Source: Apoderus coryli
Taxonomy: Eukaryota; Arthropoda; Insecta; Coleoptera; Attelabidae
DNA length: 64,000 bases
Assembly (NCBI GenBank): GCA_911728435.2
Contig: OU452204.1
Span: 17,732,001-17,796,000, forward strand
Direction: 5' to 3'
Both the position numbers and the translations under genes were made by a program. This document shows, piece after piece, positions 1-12,588 of this stretch; positions within the stretch are counted from its first letter, which is position 1; every line of letters starts with the position of its first letter. The notes under the pieces were generated by a model. That model was not told the DNA's origin. It was given only the letters and a program-made list of their open reading frames with translations, and did no database searches.

Positions 1-98
1 AATATATATATAAAGACGGGAGAGGCATTATATTGAGAGATCTGAAAATGGGCTTGCAATGCTCCAGATATCCAGCATTTGCCACCTTTTCTTGCACT

Positions 99-345
99 CT
101 AAATATTAGAAATCGGTCGGTAATCAGAAGCATTATCAATGTCACCCTTTTTAAATACAGGGATAACTATAGTCAACTTGAATGGTTCAGGGAAAATGCT
201 GCCGCACAAACATAAATTGAAGATGTGCACTAAAGGCTTAACTAAGATCTGTGCATATTCCTTCACAAAGAAACTGCTGCAGTCAAACATATCAACACTG
301 CCCGAGTTTTTTAAATGGCGAATTACATTTATCTTTTACAGGATC
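99..345 (-). pseudogene. Non-LTR RT fragment (fingers region)
   Basis: The minus strand reads through a segment with VIPVFKKGD followed by DYRPISNI, the classic finger-region motifs of Jockey/CR1-type reverse transcriptases. Upstream residues (a FFVKEYAQILVKPL stretch) fit the same protein. Only about 80 residues survive, with no catalytic YADD block, no endonuclease and no clear element ends, and the downstream reading hits stops towards base 1. It is a dead fragment of a retroelement rather than a host gene. The clade within the Jockey/CR1 group cannot be fixed from so little sequence. Confidence 0.7.
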
Positions 346-879
346 GACTCTGTCTATGCCTTTCTTTCATTTTTACACTCTGTATTTTGGAATTGTACCG
401 GCTTACGTACAAAAGATAATACCGATTTGTTTTTTATTTTGTTTCCATATCTGGCGGCGCTATGCCTATAAGGTGTAGACTCGACTTTAAAATGTGTTGA
501 CATTGTAACTAGATATCTCGACTTAAACCTGACATTTGACAAGGGAATTGACAACAAGCATAATGTGTTTTACTTTCTCAAATTCTTAGTCTTAATTAAT
601 ACCGATGGTTAAAATGGTTTTGAATTATACACCTACTTAATGCAAAAACAAACAAAATGTTAGTACCTACAGGGGATCCGGAAGTGACAGTTATTGCGTC
701 TTTTTAGATAAAAATCGATTATTTAGGCAACATATCGTTATAAATCTAATTAAAATATCTGTGCAAAATCAGAAACGTTCAAAACAGCCCCACAAATAAT
801 GGGAATCCTTATCCTAAAGCTCAACAACTCAATCAAGGATCCTTCAGCGTATCTGGCGATTTGCCTGCCTCCTCTGATA

Positions 880-1610
880 AGCTCTTGGACTCCTCATTCA
901 GTTAAAGCTGTGCATCGATGACCATAGCGGCTTTTCCCATTATCAGTATGGTTTTCGAGACCAAGACCTTTGTAAGAGAAACACTGGAATTTATCTGAGT
1001 CAACGAACGATTTATCCTAGCGAATAAACACGTCCAAATTGTGCTTCTGGTTTCATGTATTGTACCACAAGGCTCGCTTCTCTGCCCGATGTTGAGTATT
1101 TTGTGACGATCTGACAGCTAAAAACAAAGTGCTACAGAGGGCTCATGAAAATTGGGAGATCCAACTGAAGGTAGCATCGGTAAAAACAGGAGATGACATT
1201 CATTATCTAAAATTTTCTCTGCGTATAGAGCAGGGATATTTCCCAAATGCATGGTAAGAAGCTTTAGTTGTTCCTTTGCCAAAAATTCCAAAACCGCAGA
1301 AATACAATGACTGTTCATGACCAGATTTATGAATATTTATGTGCTAAGATTTGCTACCCGAGCATCAATCCGGTTTTCGAAAGGGACATAGTATACTAGC
1401 ACTTCTTTGATGAATCTCACTGACACAACGTTGTTCGTGCCTACGATCAAAGTTTGTCCACAACATTGGTGCTCCTGGTCTTCACCAAGGCCTTTGATAC
1501 ATTAAATAATAAGTTTCTTGTAGCAAAATGTAAATGCTTAGGTTTTGCTAGCACCGGCCTAGACCTTCGGCACCTACTCTCGCAGCAGCAAAATCAAATG
1601 ATTTTATGAT
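880..1610 (+). pseudogene. Scrambled non-LTR RT remnants
   Basis: Several RT blocks can be read on the plus strand in different frames: QYGFR near 945, a VPQGSLL-like block (motif B) near 1063-1095, a GYFPNAW..ALVVPLPK..KPQKYND block near 1225-1305, and FTKAFDTLNNKFL near 1480-1520. Their order is not that of one RT, because motif B comes before the finger block. This implies two or more copies truncated and joined, or an internal rearrangement. No open frame longer than a few tens of codons remains. Confidence 0.5.
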
Positions 1611-1800
1611 TTTTTTTGTAATGTTATTTTTATTTATTTATTATTTTTTTGCTAGGGTAATCTTTTATTTATTTTTTTTTAGTTTTTATTTTGCTTTATA
1701 ATTGAATTTATTTTTATTAAAAATAATACAAAACTATATTTTTATAGTCGACGATTCATTCTTCATTTTTAAAGTAAAGTCTCGTACAAATAAAAATGAA
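1611..1800. other. T-rich low-complexity flank
   Basis: This is a strongly T-rich stretch (runs of TTTTATTTATTT) between the RT debris and the FoxF exon. On the minus strand it directly follows the exon 2 donor or stop. It contains AATAAA-like strings by composition, but I see no convincing poly(A) site in context. Confidence 0.4.
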
Positions 1801-1802
1801 AA

Positions 1803-2161
1803 TTACTTACAATTTTCTGAAGACGTCGAAATAACCCCATACTGATAATAATTCTCCGTTGCAGATGGAGACGTATTTGTATCAGGACCTTCACTCTGCA
1901 TAGGACTTAAAGGCGGTTTCATATAACTACTCGAAATACCACTATCTGCGTACGCTGCTGGCCAGTCCCTATCGACGCACTGCTGTTGGTACACTGTCTG
2001 ATAGTCATAGTTTGGATAATGTGGTGTTGGCACGGAACCCACTTGAGGTGATGATGTGTTGTAGGAGCACGTTGAGTAGTCTTGAGATTGGACAAGTGCT
2101 TGATGATCGTACGCAGCAGTTTGGTTCACCATTGTGCCCATGTTGTTGGCAAAGAATGATC
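1803..2161 (-). CDS. bin: FoxF/biniou-like forkhead factor, exon 2 (C-terminal part)
   Basis: This is the second coding exon of the forkhead gene that starts at 6472. The acceptor is the pyrimidine-rich TTCTCATTTTCAAG, and the exon begins at 2161. Joining the single base left by exon 1 to GA gives a Gly codon and keeps the frame (HPG then SFFANNMG). The encoded region is rich in Ser, Pro, Tyr and Gln, with a SSYMKPPLSP stretch like the conserved Ser-Tyr-Ile-Lys..Pro-Leu-Ser-Pro block of FoxF C-termini. The open frame ends Cys-Lys-stop at 1803, but the bases there are TT|GTAAGT, a perfect splice donor. If used, the exon ends at 1811 and a further exon encodes the true C-terminus. Unspliced, the total protein would be 311 residues, which is short for FoxF. 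I favour splicing to an exon beyond the left edge. Confidence 0.75.
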
Positions 2162-2943
2162 CTTGAAAATGAGAAGTAAAACAAAATTATGATACTGTGT
2201 TATAGCAATGATTCACTTAAAACCTATTTGCAAGCATTTATCATGAATTGTTCAAGTTTGAATTATTTTTTAAAACTGTTTGTTGTCGGTTTCTTTTTGT
2301 CTGGATATCTATTTGTAAATATGTGGCATGTTTTGGTAAAACAACAATAAACAAGCTTAAGAGATCTTTGTGTGTATAATTTAATCGCCCCGGCATTATT
2401 ATTTGTAATTTAAATTGGCTGAATATAAAGCTATAACATAATTTGAAATAATTGAGTTTTGACAGTTTTTTTCAATTACATTTTTAATATTATTTTTGAA
2501 CACCCTGTATTCCTAATTATCTAATCTCCTTAAGTAGATCCTTTCCAAACAGAACCAGAACCAAAAATAGTTAAATAATGATTTCTTATATAGGAAAAAT
2601 GGATACTTTATTTAGAGCCTGCAAACGTAATCTTTGATATAAAAACTGAAATATGTCAAAGACTTTGGTATAGAACATGATACACAAAGTCTGTCTAGAA
2701 TAATATTATGAAGAATGCAAAAATGTAATAATATATAGCGTGTTCTATTTAAACAAGCAAGTACAGGCCTATTTCCGGTATAACCGGAAGTGCTACAGTT
2801 GTTATTGTTTCTTGACGTTTCATGGCTATTAATCCAACTTTTCTAGACTTTTATTTGGAAAACCTTACAATTTAGGGATAGGAATATGGCATAGCATTAG
2901 AAAGGGAATTTGATTGTCTTCTAAATAAAAATAAACAAATTAA

Positions 2944-3090
2944 ATGAATAAACTTAAATCACTACAACAAGAACGTGTGATAACATTTGCTACCAAATAC
3001 CCAGAAAAAACATAAACCATCACCAACAGTTGTTAAACTAATAATACATAATTTTGAAAGTTTCGAGTCTGTGAAGAATTTCATTAACTA
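2944..3090 (+). pseudogene. Mariner-type transposase N-terminal fragment
   Basis: The plus strand begins with MNKLKSLQQERVITFATKYP and, after a frameshift, continues with a KPSPTVVKLIIHNFES-like reading. This closely resembles the helix-turn-helix start of the fragment on the opposite strand at 3304-3576 (PEKHRPSPKVVKRIIDNF). The two face each other, as if two copies inserted in opposite orientation or one piece was inverted. Both lack catalytic residues. Confidence 0.5.
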
Positions 3091-3303
3091 ATAACGTGAA
3101 CGTATGCTACAAACTTATCTAAGGTCAACTCATAAAAAAAAATACTTTAACAAATGTTCAAAACTTTGACCTTGAACTTTTAAACACTTTTCACATCTCA
3201 AAACTAATTGTTCATGTGTTGCCCGCCGAATAGATGGTTGACTCAAATTGGAAAATGCATACAGCCCTCTTTAGTGCTCAAATGCCTGCTGTACACTTCA
3301 TTT

Positions 3304-3576
3304 TTAATCGTCCCCCAGATATAATAATCGATCGCTTTTAGAAAATCCAGACTCCACTGCAAATTTTCTCAGAGATGTCGTAGGATATGCCGTGAAGTAC
3401 CCCAGTATAGCTATTTCTACAGCTTTAGCGTTACAAATTGGTTTCCTTCGTTTTATTTTTGTCTTTACGGACCCGAAATTTTTGAAATTATCTATAATCC
3501 GTTTAACGACTTTTGGTGATGGCCTGTGTTTTTCGGGGTACCTGGCAGCAGATGTATCACACGTTTGTGACATCAC
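3304..3576 (-). pseudogene. Mariner-type transposase HTH fragment
   Basis: An open stretch of about 90 codons contains RYPEKHRPSPKVVKRIIDNF, then SVKTKIKRRKP, then EIAILGYFTAYPTTSLRKFA. This is the arrangement of the paired helix-turn-helix DNA-binding half of mariner-like transposases (first helix unit, Arg/Lys-Pro linker, second unit with TSLRKFA). The catalytic half is absent. It sits inside the FoxF intron, antisense to nothing and in the same direction as the host gene. Confidence 0.6.
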
Positions 3577-3998
3577 TCTGTCCCATTATCCATAAATAAT
3601 AAACAAATTTAGATTGTATGCGTTAGTATAATTTATACGCCCGCCATGATTAGTACTACTAATTAATGTCTACAATTTGTCATAGTTGTTCATTATTTTT
3701 GTCAAGTGTCATATTTATTTGCTATCTAAAGCCATCATGGCCAACTAAAATCAATTAAATTTCAAATTCATATCCCTATTGTAATAGAAAAATGTAAAAT
3801 TGCCAATATTTTGAAAACTATCAGTTTTTGGGATAGACGTCCTTTCATAAACTTGACCTTATTTTTGATGCAAAAAAATATAAAATGAGGGGTTGCCATT
3901 TAAAAATTTTTGATTTATGACACTTTTTTCAATTTGATTTTTTACCCTGTATTAATATTTACTAAAAAAATATACATAGGCGGCTAAAGTAGATCTAT

Positions 3999-5418
3999 CC
4001 CAGTAAATACATATACGTAAATTAAACGTTGATTCAACGTGTCAGTCGTTGATAATTGGTCTTACGTTAGAAAAGTGACGGTTGATTTTAAGTTTAATTG
4101 TACACCGTTCAGTTTAAATGGTATTACGTAGTCTTTGACTATAAATGACAACCTCACGTGACGTGATAACAGTGTGTTTCGGCCTTTAATGCCAACGTTG
4201 TTATCAGAGTAACGTAATCAAGGCAAACATACCCAGTAAACACATATACGTAAGTTAAACGTTGATTCAATGTGTCAGTCGTTGATAATTGGTCTTACGT
4301 TGGAAAAGTGACGGTTTATTTTAAGTTTAATTTTACACCGTTCAGTTTAAACGTTATAGACATGTGTTTTTATTATCTAAATACAACTACGTGCATTAAT
4401 TATGTTTAATTAACGTTGTATATGTATTATAAATAAACCATAAAATAAAAACGTTTGTTTTAGGTGTTTTTTAAACGCGTGTCAAACATTGTCAAAATTA
4501 CAAACGTTTATAAAACGTTCTTTATGTAATTTATAATAAACCGGTATTTATAGCTAAAATATCGTTAGAAAATGTTCATTAGAAGCGCATAATTTTTAGA
4601 GGCGACAATAAAAACGTTAAAATAACGTTTTTTAAGTATTTTATAATAATCCGAAAATTTCAGTTAAGGTAACGTGTAAAATAAACCAAAAAGTTGGATT
4701 GTTGGTTGTACATATGCAAAAATCCGTTTGTTTTTTGTTTGTGTTATTCAATATTTTTATATAAAATATTGTCAAAAAGAAATTACAAAAATTATTCGAT
4801 ACAACGTAAGTTGCGGCGACAGAAAGCGGCATAGTTCGCCGAAACGTGCATTATTGTATCGTATAATTTTGTAAGTTATATTTGCCCACAATATTTAATA
4901 TTGAAAAACACCCAAATGTTTATATTTTTTGGTTTAACTATTTAACAAAAAGGGCATTATTTTTTCATCAAACTTTTGTATCAACTCAACAATGGAAATC
5001 TGGTAGTTTTATTGATTTATTCCATACATTTTATCAACGTATATTTCACGTTACAAAAATATATAAAAGCAACTTTAAATAACGTGAAATCAAACGTTAT
5101 TTAAATGTTTCTAAATGCGTAATTAATACGATTACACAAACGTTTTTTTAAAGCTAATAATTAACGTTTGTGTAATCGTATTATTAACGTATTTTAGAAT
5201 CGTATAAATAACGTTTGATTTCACAGTTGAATATATATACATAAATACGTTTAATACACGTTTTTTTTAAAAGCATTTAACTAACGTTTCGTTATTCGTG
5301 TTCTGTAACGTGAAAAAGTGCGACATATCAAAGTCAAATGTACGTATCTAATGTACCTTTTTCTGGAAAGGTGTTTTGTAATGATAAACGTTAAATAAAC
5401 GTATGTGTGTTTACTGGG
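3999..5418. mobile_element. ACGTT-rich inverted-repeat element in FoxF intron
   Basis: The outer ends are CCCAGTAAATACATATACGT at 3999 and its near inverse ending TGTTTACTGGG at 5418. A second copy of the left end (CCCAGTAAACACATATACGT, from 4232) repeats about 125 bp of the first, including a TTGATAATTGGTCTTACGTT stretch. The interior is densely packed with AACGT/ACGTT words, and a good hairpin is formed by AATACGATTACACAAACGTT (about 5127) and its inverse (about 5161-5183). No transposase frame is present, so it behaves like a non-autonomous MITE or fold-back. Target duplication is not resolved. The superfamily is unknown to me. Confidence 0.6.
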
Positions 5419-5875
5419 ATATCTCCTAGGATATTTCAAAATGCACAAAATTGTTCATTTAATTTCTACAAATTAGATGTGTGTGTGTGTGTGTTAGCTT
5501 TTGATATTGTTAGTATATTAAATGAAATCTGTACAGTTCAATTTTTTTTGTCGAATTTAGAATTTCTCAGGAATTTTGGAATAGTCCGTAAAGGTTGCCA
5601 GGACGACGTTTAGCGACTTAAATGAGCAATTTTAAAAAGTAGCCATAATATACTTAGACCCCCAAGAGCACCGTATATTATACGTGGCAAAAATTTCAAA
5701 ATCTTTTAGACTCACAGATTTAGGTACCGAAATTATCAAAGCAAACGTTTTTAAAATACCTCGTCAATCATGAAAATGCAAATTCTATTTAGATTTTCAA
5801 GCAAAACCGCAGTTCTTGTTCTTGGACTTCCATAGTTCTTTAGTCACTCAAAAAATCTCAAAACGAAGGATGTTA

Positions 5876-7400
<1,525 letters not shown>

Positions 7401-7407
7401 TTATTTA

Positions 7408-7545
7408 TACAGGGTGAGTCACCCTAGGCGCGACGGCCTACTGTGGCAAACCTATTCAGATTTTCCAAATTCTTTCAATCTTCTAATTTTGTAGACCTAT
7501 GAGGACTACATTCTAAAATAGGTGCCATTTATACAGGGTGTTACA
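7408..7545 (+). repeat. Bipartite TACAGGGTG end module
   Basis: TACAGGGTGAGTCACCC at 7408 is followed 124 bp later by TACAGGGTGTTACA at 7532. The same pair of words at about 100-124 bp spacing recurs at many places in this window (see findings). The words resemble terminal inverted repeats of mariner-like elements with TA target sites. No transposase follows here. Confidence 0.45.
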
Positions 7546-7805
7546 TTATTCCGTAGCATATCAAACTTACGTTTTTTTAAATGGAACACCCTAGATATTA
7601 TTTTTGATTTCGATTCAGACATCTTATTCAATGATTTTGATATAAGGTTTATTTGCTCTAAAATGCATAGTTAACTAGATATTAATTTTAAAAGTCAAAA
7701 AACATGCCCCATTATAAGCCATTTTTTATAGTTACGCCAATGCGTTTTGCAATTAGTAGGTATTGCACAAGATGTAGAACATTCTGTAGTAAAATAATTC
7801 ATCTG

Positions 7806-8215
7806 TATCTAAAGTCGCCTTAAGACACTATAAAAAACAATATCGAGCTGAACTTTTTAAGGCCAAAAGAAGGGCTTATGAGGAGTATATTGCATCCGCT
7901 ATTAATAGGCCTGCTGCTGTGTGGAGACTGGTCAAGGATTGGGAATCAACTCCAAATCTCGGGACAGCTGAGAACTTGACTGCGCATATTTTAAATGACT
8001 ACTTTACAACTGCGGCTGATGATATCATAAAACAGCTACCAGCCACATCGGTCACTTTTGAGAAATATATGTCTCCCACTAGAGCTGCTGGATTTAGTTT
8101 GAGAACGGTAACCTTTAATGAAGTACGTGAAAAACTATCAGGTATGAAAAACACAGAAAGCTCGGATTGTTATGAGCTTAATGTTAGGATCATTGGGACT
8201 TTAAAGAATCTGCTA
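7806..8215 (+). pseudogene. CR1-like retroelement, linker segment (5' piece)
   Basis: One frame reads HYKKQYRAELFKAKRRAYEE then AVWRLVKDWES and a NLTAHILNDYFTTAADD region up to TLKNLLVV. This is the endonuclease-RT linker typical of CR1/Jockey-type ORF2. The reading stops exactly where the P-like transposon begins at 8223 and resumes after it at 9945 with VVPLTKLINHCIGDAIYKNK, so the two pieces were one element. The endonuclease domain is missing, so the copy was 5'-truncated before or independently of the insertion. Confidence 0.75.
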
Positions 8216-8222
8216 GTGGTGC

Positions 8223-9944
8223 CCCAGATAAACAGGACAGATGAGACACTGGGAAAAGTTGGCGGCCATTATTATAGTAGTTTTTATAGTGTTTGCCAAA
8301 AGTATGAATACATGCTTGCACAATTATTACTTATTATTAATGATTAAAAAAAGTTTCAAGTAAATATGACAATACTAAATGGTATTAAATTCGTGAAAAT
8401 TTGAATATTAGTTAAAAGCAAGTAAATATATGTTTTAGTAATTTTTTTATAATTTCTTCTTTAGTAAACCCAAATATTTCACACTTCTGCCGGACCATTT
8501 AACTATTTGAAACTATTTGAAACAGCTGGTATTGTTTAGAAAATTTTTGAGGTTATGTAAAAATATGTTTATATTCTTAAATTAAAGTGATCTTCTGATT
8601 ATTTAATATTTTTATATTCAAATTAACGTTGCTATTTTGTTATTAGAATTTATTATTAATAGTTTATTAATTTTGTACTTTAAATCATATATTGTTCGTA
8701 ATATATAGTTACTTGTATAGGTTAGGTACATTCTAGATCTGTGGGTATATTCAGTAGTTTTTACTACTCTAGTATTTCTTCTTTATACCTATAATTAAGC
8801 TATTATAAAAAACATGGGATCAAAAACCGGTGGATTTTATTGTTTAGTACCTGGATGTATTTCAAGAACAGTGTTAAAGAATTGTTCATTTTTCCAATTT
8901 CCGAAAGATATTGAAAAGTTTGTTTACATGTACTCAGTACGTACCTATATGAAATTATACATTGGAAAGTCTAAGTTTATAATAATAATTACAGCAGTTA
9001 TTTTATATTATTAAAGAATTAAGATATTTTTGTTTGTTGTTGTTGTTTTTGACATATTAGAAAATATCCCTAAATTGCGGCAACACAAGTGAGAACTACA
9101 AGTTCTCACTGATCATTATTCTATTTTTAAACATCGTAAAAAATTACTGTTTAATGAACTTAGTAAAAATGAAATACAATTTGGCCTCTTTATTAAAGTG
9201 AAAGTGTCTACTTTCTGCCATTTTTACTGCTCTTTAGTCATTGTTTAAAATGAAACAATGAATTTGAAAAGCTTTGAAATAATGCTGGTATATATAGGTA
9301 GGTATCACAACCATATTTCATGAAATATGATGGTTCAAAATGCTGAGATCTCGCTTTTTAAATAAAACATGCAGATTTAAGAGTAACTAGTAGTAGAGTA
9401 TTTAAAATTATAATACATTTTATGTTATTTTCAATTTTATGCCAATAGGATGAATGATTAAATATTAAATTCAATTTTGGAAATATTATTTAGCCCTTAA
9501 TGCATACACTCCATCCATATGTTTAAAATGTAAATACAATTCAAATAATTTTTAGTTTAATTGTTGAACAAATAATATTGACGAACATCGAGAATTTGGT
9601 TTATAATCAAATAATTTTACTAAAATTTACTTTATTTTTACTTTTATTATTAACTTAGATTTCAAAATACATTATAAAACAAACAATTGAGTACCTAGTT
9701 CCAATTGATGATAATGGTACTATACACACACTATGTTTAATTATCAATTTGTCGTCAACAAAATAGGTTTGAAATTAAAAGGAATATTCCGAATTGTTGG
9801 CATTACTTTATACTCAAACGAAAAGGCAAAAGGAATAAACCCGGAAAAACTATTATAATAATGGCGTCAAGGTCACGAGATTTAGGACCCAAACATCAAA
9901 GAAATTCCGCCGGCCGTCGTATCTGATACTTTACTTTATCTGGG
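8223..9944. mobile_element. P-element-like (THAP) DNA transposon, internally decayed
   Basis: A 1,722-bp insertion splits the CR1-like RT. The ends are perfect inverted repeats CCCAGATAAA / TTTATCTGGG, flanked by the direct repeat GTGGTGC (8216-8222 and 9945-9951), a 7-bp (possibly 8-bp) target duplication. A subterminal inverted match (GCCATTATTATARTAGTTTTT) lies near both ends, giving the bipartite ends usual for this superfamily. A THAP-like zinc finger start (8814) is encoded inside. Removing the insertion and one repeat copy restores the RT reading. The transposase catalytic domain is gone, so it is non-autonomous. Confidence 0.7.
8814..9014 (+). pseudogene. THAP-domain start of a P-like transposase
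   Basis: An ATG-started frame reads MGSKTGGFYCLVPGC, then NCSFFQFPKDIEKF. C-x4-C followed by a Phe-rich FFQFPKD is the first half of a THAP (C2CH) zinc finger, the DNA-binding domain at the N-terminus of P-element transposases. The second Cys/His pair and AVPTIF-like end are not found. The frame runs out in AT-rich sequence after about 40 meaningful residues. Its position inside the element with P-like ends supports the assignment. Confidence 0.6.
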
Positions 9945-9951
9945 GTGGTGC

Positions 9952-11430
9952 CGCTTACTAAGTTGATAAACCATTGCATTGGTGACGCTATCTACAAAAA
10001 TAAAGGATCGGTTGATGATCCCAGTAACTATCGACCAATATCGATCTTGCCAATTTTTTCAAAAATATTTGAGTCTATTATTAAAAGTCAAATAACTGAA
10101 TATTTTGAAGCAAATAATCTCTTTATGCAAAGTCAATATGGCTTTCGTAATAAGAGATCTACTACTCTTGCAATTAATAATCTTTTGGAATATGTTTTGG
10201 GATGGCATGGAGCAGGGCTGTGACACCTTTGCTTCCTTTTATGACCTCACTAAGGCTTTTGACTGTGTCTCACCGAGATACTTCTTCAGAAACTTTCTTA
10301 CTATAACTTTGATGTTGTGACAGTTTTGCCTTGGCTCTTATCTCAGCGATGGTTTTCAGCACGTTTTGTATATGGGGGACGATACTCGGATAGACGAAGT
10401 GTTGGACGGTGTGTGCCCCATGGGTCGGTTTTGGGACCTTTACTGTTTTTAATATACGTAAATGATTTATACAAATTTCAAGAAGACTCAAATATAATCC
10501 TCTTTGCTGACGACACAACTAGTCTGATTAGATATCGACCAAACGACCCTTTAGGTGTGTTGGTTAATTCTGTTGAGACCGACATAGGCAATTGGTTTCT
10601 GGCAAATGAACTGAGCTTGAATCAGGTTAAAACTCAGAGCATGAACTTTACATTGCGTGAAGTTCCTTGGGGTTCATCTTGATCCTAAATTAACCTGGGA
10701 GAGTCATGTTCGAGAGCTTGGGTGCTCGCTGTTCAGTGTCATATATCTCATCAGAAGGCTTGCGCAGAGTGTTTCAATCGCCAGTCTGTTGACGGTATAT
10801 CACGGTTATTTTGTTTCCCGTATGTCGTATGGTATTTTGAACTGGGGACATAGTTCCCATGCAATGAAAATCTTCAAGCTACAGAGGAGACGTTTACGTA
10901 CAATGTTGGGGCTCGGTTGGCGTGACTGCTGTAAAAAGTATTTTGTTGAACACTTACTTTGCCTTCCTTTTACATCTTAAACAGTCTTGGCTACATTCGA
11001 ACCAATGCCTCGCATTTCACTCTTCACTCTGATATGCATAATTATGGTACGCGAAATAGAAATGAGATATTGCCTGAATTTCACCGCCTATTGAGGACTA
11101 GAAAAGGTTCTGACTATTATTGTGTTAAATTTTATAATAAGCTGCCGTCTCACATAAAGAACCTTGGTGAAGTCCAGTTTAACAAAAGTATTAAATCATT
11201 TTTGATATCTCAAGCTTTTTATACCTTTGAGGACTATTTCAGAAGCGATATTGTAAGATTTTTCTAGATTTTAGTTTGTTTTATGTTGTTGCTATTTCAA
11301 TTTGTTTGTAAGCCTTTCTTTGTTGCTGTAACTTTGATTGATTAATTTTTGTTCATTTTTGACGTACTATACATGTTTTGTAACATAAGATGGTGAATAA
11401 ATATATCTATCTATATCTATCTATCTAGTG
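9952..11430 (+). pseudogene. CR1-like non-LTR retrotransposon RT and 3' end
   Basis: This continues the 7806-8215 piece. In successive frames it shows NYRPISILPIFSKIFE, QSQYGFRNKRSTTLAIN, FYDLTKAFDCV, PHGSVLGPLLFLIYVND (Gln of PQG changed to His), FADD at 10503-10514, FLGVHLD..LTWESHV and a C-terminal NYGTRNRNEILPEF..YFRSD. At least three frameshifts break it (near 10215, 10310 and 10660). The 3' end is AATAAATAT followed by (ATCT)n at about 11396-11427, a microsatellite-type tail as in CR1-like elements. The same C-terminus recurs at 35.8 kb and at the right edge. Confidence 0.85.
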
Positions 11431-11451
11431 TTAGTGTTAACGTTTTTGGTG

Positions 11452-12530
11452 CTGGTATGTCGATTCGATAGCGGAACCGCTAAGTCTGATAATTAACAGA
11501 AGTTTCGAGGAAGGCGTTTTCCCTGCTAAAATTACACAGTCAAAAATTATACCCATATTCAAAAACAAAGGTGACCCAAAAAATCTAAATAATTACAGAC
11601 CTTTATCGCTACCAAACCAATTCAGTAAAATATTCGAACACATATATAACATAAGACTCACTCGATACCTTGAAAAATTTAATTTACTTGCAAATGAACA
11701 GCATGGTTTTAGAGCAAAAAGATCAACGGAAACAGCACTTAGTCAAGCCCTGGAACACATATACAGATCATTAAAAAATAAGGAATTTGTGCTGGGACTA
11801 TTTTTCGATTTGAGTAGAGTTTTTGACACCGTCAATCGTGAACTACTGATGAGAAGGCTGAATGATGTGGGTGTAAGGGGAACGGCGGCCGCCTGGATAT
11901 CTAGCTATCTACAATCACGTACACAAACGGTTGAGGTTGATGGTGTTTGTTCTAGAGTAGCATTCACAAATAAAGGAATACCACAGGGATCATGTTTGTC
12001 ATCCACACTGTTTAACATTTTTATTAACGAATTACCGAACAAAATCAAGGAATTCGGAACTCCCGTTCTCTACGCCGACGACACAAGCACCATAATAACC
12101 GACAAACAGGAGATAAAGGTCGTGAAAAAAACACAGCATGTAGTTGTGAAGATAGCCGATTGGTGTAAGCTGAACGGACTCTCACTTAACGCTTCTAAGA
12201 CGGTCGCTCTTTCGATTACAGCAAATAACAAAAGGCTTGCTAAAAGTTTATTAATACGTATGGGCGGCAAATCCGTGAGGCACCAAATTTTTAGGCGTAA
12301 TCACGGACGAAAGATTAACTTGGGGCAACCATATTGACCGCGTCACACAAAAGTTGAGTAGCTGTGTATTTCTCATAAGGAACATCATAGGGACACTGTG
12401 TCGCGTTCGGTCCTTAGGTTGCTTTACTTCGGACTGGTGTTGTCGACTATGGCTTATGGTGTAATGTATTGGGGAGGGGCAGGGGATGCAATTAAGGTCT
12501 TTATAAAACAGAAAAAATCATTAAAACAAT
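11452..12530 (+). pseudogene. Second non-LTR RT (Jockey/R1-like), truncated
   Basis: The order is KIIPIFKNKGD, NNYRPLSLPNQFSKIFE, EQHGFRAKRSTETALSQ, FFDLSRVFDTVN, KGIPQGSCLSSTLFNIFIN, LYADDTS (YADD at 12071-12082), LNGLSLNASKT, then after a frameshift near 12285 FLGVITDERLTWGNHID. The open run from 11789 to 12337 is 182 codons. The catalytic Asp residues are present, but the endonuclease part and the C-terminus are missing. It starts directly after the ATCT tail of the previous element and fades out near 12.5 kb. Confidence 0.85.
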
Positions 12531-12588
12531 GACTAAAATAAATCAGAAAACCTCGTGTAAACCTGTAACGTTCTGACCAGCATCGTTT

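Noticed and set aside
1..1800. Possible third FoxF exon on the minus strand left of 1803.
   Set aside because: Frames there are RT debris or chance readings. None shows a FoxF-like tail with a fitting acceptor in the right phase.
4786..4872. Stem ACAAAAATTATTCGATACAA with its inverse around CGGCGA..TCGCCGAAACG, hammerhead-like three-way shape.
   Set aside because: The conserved CUGANGA is absent (CAGAAAG instead). Such stems are expected within this palindrome-rich element.
5479..5494. Short GT microsatellite in the FoxF intron.
   Set aside because: Too short to be of note beyond the intron entry.
7919..8347. 142-codon open frame read as one protein.
   Set aside because: Its last third is the inside of the P-like transposon. 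Only the part up to about 8215 is retroelement coding.
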